Below are positions 30,799 to 39,961 of a stretch of DNA of 52,154 bases, piece by piece (positions within the stretch are counted from its first letter, which is position 1; the number at the start of each line of letters is the position of its first letter). Below the pieces are notes generated by a model. The model worked only from the letters and a program-made list of their open reading frames with translations. It had not been told where the DNA came from and did no database searches. The stretch covers positions 1 to 52,154 of the forward strand of contig JARKQH010000017.1 in assembly GCA_029974925.1 (NCBI GenBank). Direction: 5' to 3'. The stretch comes from Verrucomicrobiota bacterium. Lineage in GTDB: Bacteria > Verrucomicrobiota > Verrucomicrobiia > Limisphaerales > UBA8199. The position numbers were made by a program, and so were the translations under genes.

Positions 30799-33597
30799 TC
30801 AGCGGGCGTGCTCGGCGGCCGCGGGAAGGTCGTGCAGCGGCGGGCTGTCGAGCGCCTGACGGACCAACTGCGCCAACTGAAGCGGGAAATAGGGTTTGGG
30901 CAGGAAGAAGGCCCCCGGCTGGCTGAACTCGGCGCCCATGATTTCCGCGCTGTAACCGCTGGTGTAGATCACGCGCAGGGCGGGATTGCGGCGCTTGAGT
31001 TGGGTGGCGAGTTCAATGCCGCTCATGCCTTCAGGCATCACCATGTCCGTGAGCAGCAAATCAATTTCGCCATTGAACTCGTCCCAAAGGCGGAGGGCTT
31101 CAACGCCGGTGCCGGCTTCCACAACCCGGTAATGGTGTTGTTTGAGGACCTCGCGCACCAATTCACGAAGCACAGCCTCGTCTTCAACCACCAGGACCGT
31201 TTCGGTGCCGCCGCGCACGGTTTCGGTGAAGGGCGGCGCCGTGTCGTGAGACGGCTGCTCGTCCGCCGCCACGGCGGGAAGATAGATGTCGAAGGTGGAG
31301 CCGACGTTCACCTCGCTGGTGACTTCGATCCAGCCCTGGTGTTGGGTGACGATGCCGTAAACGGTTGCCAAACCCAGACCCGTGCCTTTGCCGACTTCCT
31401 TGGTCGAGAAGAACGGCTCGAAAATGCGCTCGAGGGTTTTGCGGTCCATGCCGCAGCCGGTGTCGGCGACGCGGAGGCGAACGAAGTGGCCGGGGCGAGC
31501 CTCCGGGCGTTGACTGGCGTAGTCCTCGGAGATGGTGACGCCGGCGGTGCTAATGTGGAGTTTGCCGCCTTTGGGCATGGCATCGCGGGCATTGACGGCG
31601 AGGTTCATGATGACCTGCTCGATCATGCCGGTATCGGCCTCGATGCGGGCCAGGTTGCGGGCGCAGGTGGTTTCCAGGGTGATGTGCTCGCCCAGGAGGC
31701 GGAGGAGCATTTTGGCGATGTTCTGCAGGACGGTGTTGAGGTCAAGCAGTTTCGGCTGGATCACCTGCCTGCGGCTGAACATCAGGAGCTGGCGCGTGAG
31801 CGCGGCGGCCCGCTGCGCGGCTTCGGATATTTGGCGCAGAGCCGAGGCGGTGTTCGGGTCGTGACGGCAGCGGGAAAGCAGGGTTTCGGAGTAGCCCTGG
31901 ATGACGGTCAGCACGTTGTTGAAGTCGTGCGCCACCCCGGCGGCCAGTTGCCCAACCGATTCAAGTTTTTGCGCATGGCGGAACTGAGCCTCCAGGTTGA
32001 GCATGTCGGTGACGTCCGCCCCATAACAATGGACGACCTGGCTGCCGACGACGGGGAAGAAGGACCACACCAGGGTCCGCCCCTCGACGGTGACCTCCTC
32101 GCGGAGGCGTTTGGCGCCGGTGGCAATACATTCGCGAACGATGGCGGGGGCGTTGGCCGGAAGGATGGACAGCACGTCCTCGCGGCCCAAGGACCGGGCG
32201 GTTTCGCGCGCGGCCTCGTTGGCATACGACAGGGTACCGTCCCCGGCGAATTCCAGGACGGGATTGGGGTTGACCTGCGGGAACGCGGCGAGTTTTTGGA
32301 TTTGCAGCTCAGCGGTCTTGCGGTCGGTGATGTCCGTCAAAGTGCCGGAGACGCCGGGACTTCCCTCCCGGGCGTCGTGAGTGGGTTGAAGATAGGCCTC
32401 GACCCAGCGGAACTTGCCGTCGCGGGTCAGCAGGCGGGTTTCGTAGCGGCAGTATTCCAGTTTGCCTTGGAGCAGCTCGATGAACACATGCCGGTCGTGT
32501 TCGCGGTCTTCCGGATGGATAAAGTCCACAAACAGCGACCCCAGAGTGGTTTCCACCTCGAAACCGGTGACGTTGGTCCAGGCCGGGTTCAGGAAGGCCC
32601 AGTTTCCGAAATTGTCCAACTGGAAGATGACCTCTTTGATGTTTTCGACCACCGACCGGTATTTGCTTTCGCTGGCGTCGAGGGCCTGCTCCGAGCGTTT
32701 GCGTTCGATGCAGGAGGCCAGGTTGGTGGCGACCGACGCCATTTCCTGAAGGATTTGCTGGGAAAGCGCATGACGGGTGAAGATGGACATCAGGCCGATC
32801 AGTTTGTCCTCAAGGACCAGGGGGCAGGCCGCGTAGGAAACCAGCCCTTCCCGGCGGGCCCATTCGCCATCGGACAGGCGCGAATCGGTGGCCAGGTCCC
32901 GGATCAGGACGGGCACGCCGCGGACGAGGGATTCGATGTCAAGTTTGACAGCGGGGAGGCTCGCCGCCGCGCCGCCGCTCTCCCAGAGGCAGCCGGCAGT
33001 GGCACGCGGTTCGAGGGCTTGCTGGCGGGGATCGAAGATCTCGATGCGCGCCAGGGCAGCGTTGAGGTATTGGGCCATGGCCCGGGCGCACTGCGCCAGG
33101 ATGCTGTCGAGAGAATCCCGGCGGGTGAGGGCCAGGCCGAATTCCGCGCCAAAGGCGGCGAGGCGGGCCTGTTCAAACGCAGCCTGGGCGGCGGCGCGTT
33201 TGCGCTGGACGGCGTAGCGGACACTGCGCTCGAGGGTGCGCGCCTGTAATTCGGCCTTGACGAGATAGTCGTCCGCCCCGGCGCGCATGGCTTCCAGGTC
33301 CACCAGATGCTGGGAGGAGCCGGTCAGGAGGATGATGGGAGCCTGGCAGCCGTGGGCGATGGCCTCGCGCAAGAGCTCGACCCCGTTGCGGGCGCCGAGG
33401 CGATAGTCCAGAAGCACCACATCATGCTCATTGCGGATCATGGCCGCGAGGCCGGCTTCGAAGGTCTTGACCCACTCCAGGGTGAATCGCTGGCCGGAAA
33501 TCTCCGCGAACAGTTCCCGCGTGATGATATAGTCGTCCTCGTCGTCCTCGACGAGCAGGACTCGCACGGTGCCCAATTGGAACATGACAGTATCCAT
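30799..33597 (-). CDS. Hybrid histidine kinase: REC-GAF-PAS-PAS-HisKA-HATPase-REC
   Basis: 932 residues, no membrane segment, so cytoplasmic. The start is ATG 33597, with GGGGGGA 5 bases before it. Order: receiver 1 (~10-130, phospho-acceptor Asp64 in VVLLDYRLG), GAF (~150-300), PAS (~312-430), PAS-like (~435-535), HisKA with the phospho-His557 in [13 protein letters not shown], HATPase with the N-box [11 protein letters not shown] and G-boxes DTGCGMD and [13 protein letters not shown], and receiver 2 (~796-925, Asp851 in LLLTDMVMP). HDFNN kinases of this kind often act at the end of phosphorelays. It starts 10 bases after the stand-alone receiver gene, in one operon with the membrane kinase upstream. 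No DNA-binding domain is present anywhere in the operon. Confidence 0.92.
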   Translation of the reverse strand: MDTVMFQLGTVRVLLVEDDEDDYIITRELFAEISGQRFTLEWVKTFEAGLAAMIRNEHDVVLLDYRLGARNGVELLREAIAHGCQAPIILLTGSSQHLVDLEAMRAGADDYLVKAELQARTLERSVRYAVQRKRAAAQAAFEQARLAAFGAEFGLALTRRDSLDSILAQCARAMAQYLNAALARIEIFDPRQQALEPRATAGCLWESGGAAASLPAVKLDIESLVRGVPVLIRDLATDSRLSDGEWARREGLVSYAACPLVLEDKLIGLMSIFTRHALSQQILQEMASVATNLASCIERKRSEQALDASESKYRSVVENIKEVIFQLDNFGNWAFLNPAWTNVTGFEVETTLGSLFVDFIHPEDREHDRHVFIELLQGKLEYCRYETRLLTRDGKFRWVEAYLQPTHDAREGSPGVSGTLTDITDRKTAELQIQKLAAFPQVNPNPVLEFAGDGTLSYANEAARETARSLGREDVLSILPANAPAIVRECIATGAKRLREEVTVEGRTLVWSFFPVVGSQVVHCYGADVTDMLNLEAQFRHAQKLESVGQLAAGVAHDFNNVLTVIQGYSETLLSRCRHDPNTASALRQISEAAQRAAALTRQLLMFSRRQVIQPKLLDLNTVLQNIAKMLLRLLGEHITLETTCARNLARIEADTGMIEQVIMNLAVNARDAMPKGGKLHISTAGVTISEDYASQRPEARPGHFVRLRVADTGCGMDRKTLERIFEPFFSTKEVGKGTGLGLATVYGIVTQHQGWIEVTSEVNVGSTFDIYLPAVAADEQPSHDTAPPFTETVRGGTETVLVVEDEAVLRELVREVLKQHHYRVVEAGTGVEALRLWDEFNGEIDLLLTDMVMPEGMSGIELATQLKRRNPALRVIYTSGYSAEIMGAEFSQPGAFFLPKPYFPLQLAQLVRQALDSPPLHDLPAAAEHAR

Positions 33598-33607
33598 GAT
33601 TCCCCCC

Positions 33608-34057
33608 TCAGACTTTTGGCAGTTCCACGCTCTGAAACCAGTATTGGTCAATGATGCGCATGACCTTGACCAGCGCTTCAAACTGGAACGGTTTGGTGAT
33701 AAAGGAATTGGCGCCCAGGTCGTAGAGCGCGCCGATGTCCGTGTCCGCATTGCTCGTGGTGAGGATCACCACCGGAATCCGGCGCAAGTCGGGATGCCCT
33801 TTGATTTCGCGCAAGGCTTCGCGGCCGTCTTTGAGCGGCATGTTGAGGTCCAACAGAATGAGATGGGGCCGGGGGGCGGCGGCCGCCTCGAGGTATCGGC
33901 CGCGGCGCAGCAGGTAATCCATCAGTTCTTCGCCGTTTTCGACAAAACGCAGGTCGCTCTCGGCGCGGGACTCCTGCAGCGCATCGCCGGCCAGCAGCCG
34001 GTCGTCGGCATCGTCGTCGGCCATCAGGATAACCTTCTTGCTGGGGACCGGGGTCAC
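33608..34057 (-). CDS. Stand-alone receiver protein (Rcp1-like response regulator)
   Basis: 149 residues, a single receiver domain: the acidic pocket ADDDADDR (13-20), phospho-acceptor Asp70 in LILLDLNMP, Thr in VVILTTSN, and Lys in FITKPF. The pattern ADDDxDDR plus GEELMDYLLRRGRY is typical of the Rcp1 type, which receives phosphate from phytochrome-like kinases. It has no output domain, so it passes phosphate on or binds a target. Its ATG overlaps the stop of the sensor kinase by 4 bases (ATGA), and the hybrid kinase begins 10 bases after it. Confidence 0.92.
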   Translation of the reverse strand: MTPVPSKKVILMADDDADDRLLAGDALQESRAESDLRFVENGEELMDYLLRRGRYLEAAAAPRPHLILLDLNMPLKDGREALREIKGHPDLRRIPVVILTTSNADTDIGALYDLGANSFITKPFQFEALVKVMRIIDQYWFQSVELPKV

Positions 34058-35742
34058 GGCTTGGCGGGGCGATGGTTCTGTTTGACGGGAAGCGTGACAA
34101 TGAACGTGGCGCCCTGGCCGGGCTGGCTGCGGGCCACGATGGTGCCGCTGTGACGGTCGGTGATGCGGCGGCAGACGGCCAGTCCCACGCCGGTGCCTTC
34201 ATACTCAGTGCGGCCATGAAGGCGCTGGAACACCGCGAAAATGCGGTCCACGTATTTTTCGTCGAAACCGATGCCATTGTCCTGGATGGTCAGTTCGCAC
34301 AATTCGGCGCCGGATACGGCGGTCAGCAGGCGGCTGGTGATTTTGACACAGGGCTTGGCGCCAGGCGGTTGAAACTTGAGGGCATTCCCGATCAGGTTCA
34401 GGAGGAGCTGGCGCATCTGCATGGCATCGGCCTCGATGGTGGGCAGCGGGCCGACCTCGACGGTGGCGCCGCTTTTCTCGATGCGCACCTCCAGGTCGCC
34501 CAGGACCTCGCGGGTGACCACGTTGAGGTCCACGGGAGCGAAGGGCTCGGTGCTGCGAATGGCGCGGGAAAAGGTGAGCAGATCGTTGATCAAGGTGCGC
34601 ATGCGGGCCGAAGCGCTGTGCATGCGGTCGAGATAATCCTGGGCCTCGGGCGGGAGCAGGCCGTCACACTTTCCGCGCAGGCGGTCGCCAAAAGCCTGGA
34701 TTTTGCGCAGCGGTTCCTGGAGGTCGTGGGAAGCCACAAAGGCGAACTGCTCGAGTTCGGCGTTGGACCGCGCCAGTTCCGCCGCCTTTTGGGACAGTGT
34801 TTCCTCGACCCGCTTGCGCTCGGTGATGTCCTTGAAGACCAGCACGGACCCCACCACGCGCCCCATTTCGTTAATGGCGGTGCGGACGTATTCGACCGGA
34901 AAGCAGGTGCCATCCTTGCGGTAGAAGATGGTTTCCGCGGCTCCGTCGCGGAGTGTGCCATCCGCGTTGCCCCGGGCTGGACGGCCAAAAATCTCGGCCT
35001 CGGTTTTCCCAATGAGCTCGCTGAGGGGCAGGCCGGTGGCCCGGGCCACTGCCGGGTTGACGAAGGTGGCTTTGCCTTCGATATCAAAGCCGCAGATGCC
35101 TTCACCGGCGGCGTTGAGAATCATTTCATAAAGCCGCTGGAGCTTTTGGAGCTCCTGGGTGCGCGCCTGAACGTGAAGTTCAAGGACGCTCTTGGAGCTT
35201 TCCAATTCCTGGCGTTTTTGGGCCAGGGCTTTTTCCGTGCGGGTGCGTTTGTCCAACTCCTCCTGGAGAGCTGTTTTGGCCGCGGTCAGTTTGGCGACCT
35301 GGGCCTCGAGTTCCAGTTGGGCGGCCTGGGCCTGCTCGCGAGCGCGCCGGGCGTCCGCCAGTTGGTTTTGCGTCTGGACCAGTTCCGATTCCATCTGGCG
35401 GGACTGCCGGTCCAGGCACTCGGACAGGCGCCGGCGCCAGAGCGCATGGAGGAACAAAAAGGAAGTGAGAGAACCGGCGCCAGCCAGGGCTGCGGCGCTG
35501 GCAATCCGGCCCATGGAATAGTCTATATGGGTAACCAGAGCCCCGGCGACCTCCCGCCCCGCTGCGGGTGAAGTGGCTTCGCGATGGAGCACGCGCTGCC
35601 CATCCCAGCACAGCCAAAGGCTCAAGCCGACGGTGGCCAAAACCACCAAGGCGCACACCGTGACCGCGCGCCGGGAGTCCGTCAATAACCGGTCTCCGGC
35701 TGATACCGCATTTTCCGCTGTCCAAGTAGCGGTTGTATTCAT
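34054..35742 (-). CDS. Membrane sensor histidine kinase with coiled coil and PAS domain
   Basis: 562 residues. Two membrane helices (about 26-46 and 77-101) enclose a short periplasmic loop of ~30 residues. A long charged coiled coil follows (105-205), then PAS (~203-315), HisKA with phospho-His339 in FVASHDLQEPLRKIQ, and HATPase with the N-box NLIGNALKF, the G1-box QDNGIGFDE and G2-box GTGVGLAVC. This arrangement and the SHDLQEPL box match kinases that pair with Rcp1-type receivers. The small loop makes a direct periplasmic ligand unlikely; sensing is more likely by PAS. First gene of a three-gene operon, coupled by ATGA to the receiver. Confidence 0.93.
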   Translation of the reverse strand: MNTTATWTAENAVSAGDRLLTDSRRAVTVCALVVLATVGLSLWLCWDGQRVLHREATSPAAGREVAGALVTHIDYSMGRIASAAALAGAGSLTSFLFLHALWRRRLSECLDRQSRQMESELVQTQNQLADARRAREQAQAAQLELEAQVAKLTAAKTALQEELDKRTRTEKALAQKRQELESSKSVLELHVQARTQELQKLQRLYEMILNAAGEGICGFDIEGKATFVNPAVARATGLPLSELIGKTEAEIFGRPARGNADGTLRDGAAETIFYRKDGTCFPVEYVRTAINEMGRVVGSVLVFKDITERKRVEETLSQKAAELARSNAELEQFAFVASHDLQEPLRKIQAFGDRLRGKCDGLLPPEAQDYLDRMHSASARMRTLINDLLTFSRAIRSTEPFAPVDLNVVTREVLGDLEVRIEKSGATVEVGPLPTIEADAMQMRQLLLNLIGNALKFQPPGAKPCVKITSRLLTAVSGAELCELTIQDNGIGFDEKYVDRIFAVFQRLHGRTEYEGTGVGLAVCRRITDRHSGTIVARSQPGQGATFIVTLPVKQNHRPAKP

Positions 35743-35963
35743 TTGTTTCGTTCCAACCCGGCGGGCACCCGGGGCGACGCCCTACCCAAACGGGGCGAAA
35801 TCGTTTCCAATAGAGCACGGAACAGGCCAACTCAGCGGTGAGAACGGATGGCGCAAGTAATTCGACCGCTTCGAATTGTCCCAGGAACGGGGAGCGGTTG
35901 TTGACCCGCCCGGAGGGTCAGGCAAAACCGGCAGTTCCGGTCCAGCCCAGTCGTTTTCAACGG

Positions 35964-35992
35964 TTTACAACGAAACATTTTTGTCGTCTAAT
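35964..35992 (+). promoter_or_regulatory. Sigma-70-like promoter for lpxI
   Basis: TTTACA (35964-35969) and TCTAAT (35987-35992) are separated by exactly 17 bases, with an AT-rich spacer. Each hexamer has five of six consensus matches. Transcription would start near 36000, about 125 bases before the lpxI ATG. The remaining part of 35743-36124 shows no gene; an open frame through it has no protein-like content. Confidence 0.5.
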
Positions 35993-36124
35993 GAGGCAGA
36001 TGTGTCCAGGATTTCACAGTTCGGCGGACCCGTCCACGAGCCGGATAGACCGCCCGCATGTTTGCCAGACTCACCGGCAACAGCCCGGTGGGAAAGCCTC
36101 CGGCAGCCTTTCTGCCGAGCTGAC

Positions 36125-36964
36125 ATGAGCCCCGTGCCCGACAGCCTGGGGATTATCGCGGGCAGCCGTTCCTTGCCGCTGCTCCTGGCCCGGCAGGCCC
36201 GCGCCATGGGCATCCGGCGGATCGTGGCGGCAGCCTTCGAGAACGAGACGGACCCCGCGCTGGGGGAACTGGTAGATGACATTGAGTGGCTCAAGGTCGG
36301 TCAGCTTTCAAAACTGATTGCCGTTTTCACGCGGCGGGGGGTGAAACAATGCGTGATGGCGGGGCAGATTGCGCCCCGGAACCTGTTCGACCTGAGGCCG
36401 GACCTGCGGGCGATGACGCTGTTGTGGCGTCTGAAAGAAAAGAACGCGCACACGGTGTTTGGGGCGATAGTCGAGGAGCTGCGCAAGGAGGGGGTTGAGG
36501 TGATTGAAGCCCGCCCGTGGCTCGGGCCCCTGATGCCGGGCAAAGGTTTTCGCCTCGGGCCCAAGCCCGTCGAGGCCCAGGAGGCCGACGTGGCTTTTGG
36601 CTTCCGGATCGCCAAAGAGCTGGCGCGGCTGGACATTGGGCAGACCGTGGTGGTCAAGAATGGCACAGTGCTGGCCGTCGAGGGTTTCGAGGGGACAGAC
36701 CAATGCCTGGCCCGCGGCGGCACCCTGGCCGGGCGGGAGGGGGGCGCCGTGGCCGTGAAAGTGACCAAGCCCGACCACGATTTCCGATTCGACATTCCGT
36801 GCCTGGGTCCGCAAACATTGGAGACGTGCGCCGCGTCCGGGGTGGCTGTGCTGGCGTTCGAGGCCGGACGTTCGCTCTTGCTGGAGCCGGAGATTTGCGA
36901 GACGCTGGCGCGGAAGAACAAGATTTCAGTCATCGCCGCCGATTACGGCGGCGCCAAAGAATAA
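36125..36964 (+). CDS. lpxI: UDP-2,3-diacylglucosamine pyrophosphatase LpxI
   Basis: 279 residues, cytoplasmic. LpxI (DUF1009) hydrolyses UDP-2,3-diacylglucosamine to lipid X and UMP, the fourth step of lipid A synthesis, in bacteria that lack LpxH. The start ATG 36125 was chosen because the domain begins at once: LGIIAGSRSLPLLLARQA. Other family marks are RGVKQCVMAGQI, FGFRIAKELARLDIGQTVVV, and GTVLAVEGFEGTDQCLARGG containing the catalytic Asp. The end ASGVAVLAFEAGRSLLLE is also typical. The protein implies an outer membrane with lipopolysaccharide. Followed after 22 bases by a conserved gene of unknown function. The open frame upstream of 36125 lies in the leader. Confidence 0.93.
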   Translation: MSPVPDSLGIIAGSRSLPLLLARQARAMGIRRIVAAAFENETDPALGELVDDIEWLKVGQLSKLIAVFTRRGVKQCVMAGQIAPRNLFDLRPDLRAMTLLWRLKEKNAHTVFGAIVEELRKEGVEVIEARPWLGPLMPGKGFRLGPKPVEAQEADVAFGFRIAKELARLDIGQTVVVKNGTVLAVEGFEGTDQCLARGGTLAGREGGAVAVKVTKPDHDFRFDIPCLGPQTLETCAASGVAVLAFEAGRSLLLEPEICETLARKNKISVIAADYGGAKE

Positions 36965-36986
36965 TTCGCGATCGCGATTTCGAGCC

Positions 36987-37487
36987 ATGCTAACTTCACA
37001 CGAACTGCTTGGATTCATGTCGCCGAACCTGGCGCAGGAAATCATTTTATACGCTTACGAAGAGGACAAACCGCTCTACAAGACCACGCTGGCGGCGGTG
37101 GCGGAAGCGCGCAAGCTGCGCCCCGTGTACTTCGAGCGGCAGCCGCGGACCCAGCGTCACGCGGCCATGCTCACAACCCTGACGCGTCCCGCGCTGGAAA
37201 TGGTGACGGCCAACCTGATTCGCACCTGGCTGCTGAAGAAACATAACGGGCTGCTGACGGATTTCCTCGACAGTCTCGGCATTCAGCACAAGGAGGGAGT
37301 CGTGGATGACCTCCCGGAAACCATGGAGGAGGAGAAGCTGCGCCAGGCGGTGGACGGATTGCTGGCCAAACACCCCCCCGAGGTGGTGGCGGTGTACCTG
37401 AACGCGTTCCAAGACATGAACGAAGTGGAGTGGCCCGCCCTTAAGAACATGCTCCAGAGCGACCCCCGGCTGCAACTGGGCGGCTAG
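36987..37487 (+). CDS. Conserved protein of unknown function downstream of lpxI
   Basis: 166 residues, no signal peptide or membrane segment; predicted helical. It starts 22 bases after lpxI on the same strand and is probably in its transcript. Notable segments are FMSPNLAQEIILYAYEED, RHAAMLTTLTRPALEM, FLDSLGIQHKEGVVDDLP, and the C-terminal VAVYLNAFQDMNEVEWP followed by DPRLQLGG. The pattern looks like an old, well-kept family in this phylum, but I cannot assign a domain or function. The linkage to lipid A synthesis may be coincidental. Confidence 0.8.
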   Translation: MLTSHELLGFMSPNLAQEIILYAYEEDKPLYKTTLAAVAEARKLRPVYFERQPRTQRHAAMLTTLTRPALEMVTANLIRTWLLKKHNGLLTDFLDSLGIQHKEGVVDDLPETMEEEKLRQAVDGLLAKHPPEVVAVYLNAFQDMNEVEWPALKNMLQSDPRLQLGG

Positions 37488-37514
37488 TCCGGCTTCCGTG
37501 GGCTCCAGCGGCGG

Positions 37515-38192
37515 TCAAGGCCGGGCCGGGGCGGCAAAGAGGTCCTGCTCGGTGGCGGTGGGCCGGAAGGGAGCAAAGCTGCGGCGGTGAATGGGACACG
37601 GGCCGAGGCGGCGGATGGCGTCGTAGTGTTTTGCGGTGCCGTAGCCTTTGTGCTCCGCAAACCCATAACCGGGGTATTGCCGGTCATATTCCAGCATCAG
37701 GCGGTCGCGCGTCACCTTGGCCAAAACGCTGGCGGCGGCAATCGAATAACTGCGGGCATCGCCCCCGGTCAACGCGGTCTGGGGATAGGCCAGCCACTTG
37801 ATTTTCAGACCGTCAATCAGCACGTGCTCGGGACGGGGGTCCAACCGATCGAGGGCTTGGGCCATGCCGCGCCAGGCAGCCTGCCGGATATTGATCCGGT
37901 CAATCGTTTCAACGTCCACCAGCGCAATCGCATGCCGCACTTGTGGATGAGTGGTCAGCAGCGCAAAGAATTCCTCCCGCCGCGCTTCGGACAGTTGTTT
38001 GGAATCGTTCAGTTCCCGCAATTCGGAGCAGACGCCCGCCTCCAGCCAATGGCAGGGGAGCATCACCGCCGCCGCCACCACCGGGCCGGCCAACGGGCCG
38101 CAGCCCGCTTCGTCCGCGCCCGCCACGTGCCGCAGTCCCTTGCGCCAAAGCTCGCGCTCGGAGGCAAGGCGGTCTGCCGGGGAGGGCGGCAT
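37515..38192 (-). CDS. rnhB: Ribonuclease HII
   Basis: 225 residues, cytoplasmic. It cuts the RNA strand of RNA/DNA hybrids and removes misincorporated ribonucleotides. The signature is AGADEAGCGPLAGPVVAAAV, with catalytic Asp27 and Glu28. LNDSKQLS and VLIDGLKIKWL (with Asp) follow, then AAASVLAKVTRDRLM with the fourth metal-binding region, and GYGTAKHYDAI. The start is ATG 38192, whose A is the last base of the TAA of the preceding gene (TAATG). An ATG 7 codons upstream would overlap that gene more and has no domain content. It is the last gene of the four-gene unit and is convergent with the unknown gene at 36987-37487. Confidence 0.95.
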   Translation of the reverse strand: MPPSPADRLASERELWRKGLRHVAGADEAGCGPLAGPVVAAAVMLPCHWLEAGVCSELRELNDSKQLSEARREEFFALLTTHPQVRHAIALVDVETIDRINIRQAAWRGMAQALDRLDPRPEHVLIDGLKIKWLAYPQTALTGGDARSYSIAAASVLAKVTRDRLMLEYDRQYPGYGFAEHKGYGTAKHYDAIRRLGPCPIHRRSFAPFRPTATEQDLFAAPARP

Positions 38193-39124
38193 TAGTGCAT
38201 TTCGACCTCGCATGAGCCGAGGCCGTGGCGGTAATAGTTGAACTGGACGTTGGGGTGGTCGGCCAGCAGGGACATGGGGACGGCGGTATCGGCGATCCGC
38301 TTGGAAACCATGAGGCAGGTCAGGCGCTGGCCAAACGGGTTGTCGTGGTTGCCGGCCTGCCAGATCGAGACTTTTTCGGCCTTCCAGGTCTCGACCGGGC
38401 CGACGGAAATCGCCTGGGTGGGCACCAGCGAAATGTTGCCGCCGCCGGACGTCCGCGCATTTTGGGCAATGGTGAGGGGGTGCAGGTCCACCACGCGGGT
38501 TGCCAGGCGGCGGTATTCCTCGGGGGCCGGGGGCTGGTTCTTGTATTTGCCGGTGCGGCGGGGCGGATCATTGAAAGCCCAGTGCTTCACGTCGCCCTGG
38601 CCTCCCTGCATGACGGCGCAGCGAATCGCTCCGGACCAGGTTTTGCGGTAGGCGGTGGTGTCGGCCTTCGGAAAATGGAGGTTGGCGTCCGGCATCCGCA
38701 ATTCGCGGCGGATGCGGTTGAAGCACAGCTCCCGGTCGGCCTTTTCGAAGGAGAGCGGATGAGTGGGGGGCACTTCCCGGCCGTCGAGAAACCACTCGTC
38801 CATGCCCCAGAAATGCGCCGATTTCACATTGAGGTCGAGGTCGTTGACGAGGCGGGCCACCAGCGGGAGTTGTTCCGTGGGGCCGATTGGGCCGCAGATG
38901 CCGACGGGATTGTCCGGGGTGGATTGGCGCCAGGCGGTGATGTACTCCAGCGCTTCAGCCAGATAAAACTCCTCGAGAGTGTCATACATGACGACCTTGA
39001 ATCCCGGGCGGGAGAGCTGCAGCATCCGCTGGGGCGTCAAGGCTGCGGCGTCGCGAATGAGGTCGGCGTCCAGGGTGGTGTAATCCCACCAATCCGGTGC
39101 GATGGAACTGAGTTTTCGTGCCAT
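38192..39124 (-). CDS. Glucosamine-6-phosphate isomerase/deaminase-like protein (NagB family)
   Basis: 310 residues, longer than classical NagB (~266), cytoplasmic. NagB enzymes convert glucosamine 6-phosphate to fructose 6-phosphate and ammonia. Visible family parts are [20 protein letters not shown] (N-terminal phosphate-binding loop), [13 protein letters not shown] (the 'LDE' active-site region) and [17 protein letters not shown] towards the C-terminus. The diverged loop sequence means the substrate may not be glucosamine 6-phosphate itself. It sits 16 bases after a PIG-L deacetylase and overlaps rnhB by one base. The deacetylase-isomerase pairing suggests removal of an N-acetyl group, then deamination of an amino sugar. 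Confidence 0.82.
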   Translation of the reverse strand: MARKLSSIAPDWWDYTTLDADLIRDAAALTPQRMLQLSRPGFKVVMYDTLEEFYLAEALEYITAWRQSTPDNPVGICGPIGPTEQLPLVARLVNDLDLNVKSAHFWGMDEWFLDGREVPPTHPLSFEKADRELCFNRIRRELRMPDANLHFPKADTTAYRKTWSGAIRCAVMQGGQGDVKHWAFNDPPRRTGKYKNQPPAPEEYRRLATRVVDLHPLTIAQNARTSGGGNISLVPTQAISVGPVETWKAEKVSIWQAGNHDNPFGQRLTCLMVSKRIADTAVPMSLLADHPNVQFNYYRHGLGSCEVEMH

Positions 39125-39140
39125 GGTGTTTTTGTGCGGG

Positions 39141-39953
39141 TTAAAGGCCGGGTCCGCCCCGGGCCAGCGCGCGCTCGTAGGCGAGGTTGACGAGGTAATC
39201 TCTGCCGAGGGCGTCGCGAAGCGGGTCGGCCTCGGCGCTGCAAAAGCCCAGATGCAGATGCCGCCGCCAGCCTTCGGCGCATTTGAACTTGCGCGACATC
39301 CGGCCCAGCTCGAGGGACATCGTTTCCATCGCCAGGAGGAAGGAGTTGATTTTCTGACTCCGGTCGAGCCAGCGCTGCTGGCTCTTGTGGGCCGCCAGGG
39401 CCTCGCGCTTGGTCTTTTGCACGGCGGTGGTGTTGACGAACGCGCCCGGGATGATGCGGCGGCGCAACCCGTCGCAGAGCCCGTGGGGCATGGCGTGGTA
39501 CACGGTCACTTCAAACTCGGCGGCGTCGCGCACCGGAACCGTTTTGAAATTGGGCATCCCCCGGCAGAACGCGGCGGTGACGGCCAGCCGCGAGGTGTTC
39601 ATGTGATCCTCCATGTAATCCTGCGGGGAATGGGTGAGGACAATTCGCGGTTTGACTTCGCGAATGATGGCGGTGACCTGGCGCAGCAGCTCCAGCGTGT
39701 AAAGAATTTCCAGATCGTCCACCAGGCTGGGATGATATTGCGCCCCGAGAATCCGCGCCCCCTGGCGCGCCTCCGCCTGCCGCACCGAGCGGGTGGTGGC
39801 GCTGTTGAACTCGACGGTTCCGCAGTTGCCGCTGGCCAGGCTGAGGTAGTGAGTCTCGTAGCCGGCGCGCTTCAGCAACAGGAGCGTTCCGGCCATGTAG
39901 AATTCGATGTCGTCGGGGTGCGCCCCGATGGCGATGGCGGCAGGAGCGGGCAT
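39141..39953 (-). CDS. PIG-L/LmbE-family zinc deacetylase
   Basis: 270 residues, cytoplasmic. It has the PIG-L zinc-site motif GAHPDDIEF (His12, Asp14, Asp15) and the second metal-site region [12 protein letters not shown], with conserved His. Family members remove N-acetyl groups from GlcNAc-containing substrates such as bacillithiol or mycothiol precursors, antibiotics, GPI precursors or GlcNAc oligomers. The sequence is close to the BshB1 type, but no other bacillithiol genes are present here. The adjacent Gfo/Idh dehydrogenase (8 bases upstream) and NagB-like protein (16 bases downstream) argue for sugar catabolism. No signal peptide. Confidence 0.9.
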   Translation of the reverse strand: MPAPAAIAIGAHPDDIEFYMAGTLLLLKRAGYETHYLSLASGNCGTVEFNSATTRSVRQAEARQGARILGAQYHPSLVDDLEILYTLELLRQVTAIIREVKPRIVLTHSPQDYMEDHMNTSRLAVTAAFCRGMPNFKTVPVRDAAEFEVTVYHAMPHGLCDGLRRRIIPGAFVNTTAVQKTKREALAAHKSQQRWLDRSQKINSFLLAMETMSLELGRMSRKFKCAEGWRRHLHLGFCSAEADPLRDALGRDYLVNLAYERALARGGPGL

Positions 39954-39961
39954 ACGTCAGG

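Noticed and set aside
30727-33249. 840-codon open frame on the plus strand
   Set aside because: It is antisense to the hybrid kinase, whose H, N, G and D boxes are all present, and it follows the rpsA terminator with no ribosome site.
39141-39953. Bacillithiol deacetylase BshB1 as the firm function
   Set aside because: The sequence is near that type, but no bshA or bshC gene is nearby and the operon partners point to sugar metabolism. The family name only was kept.
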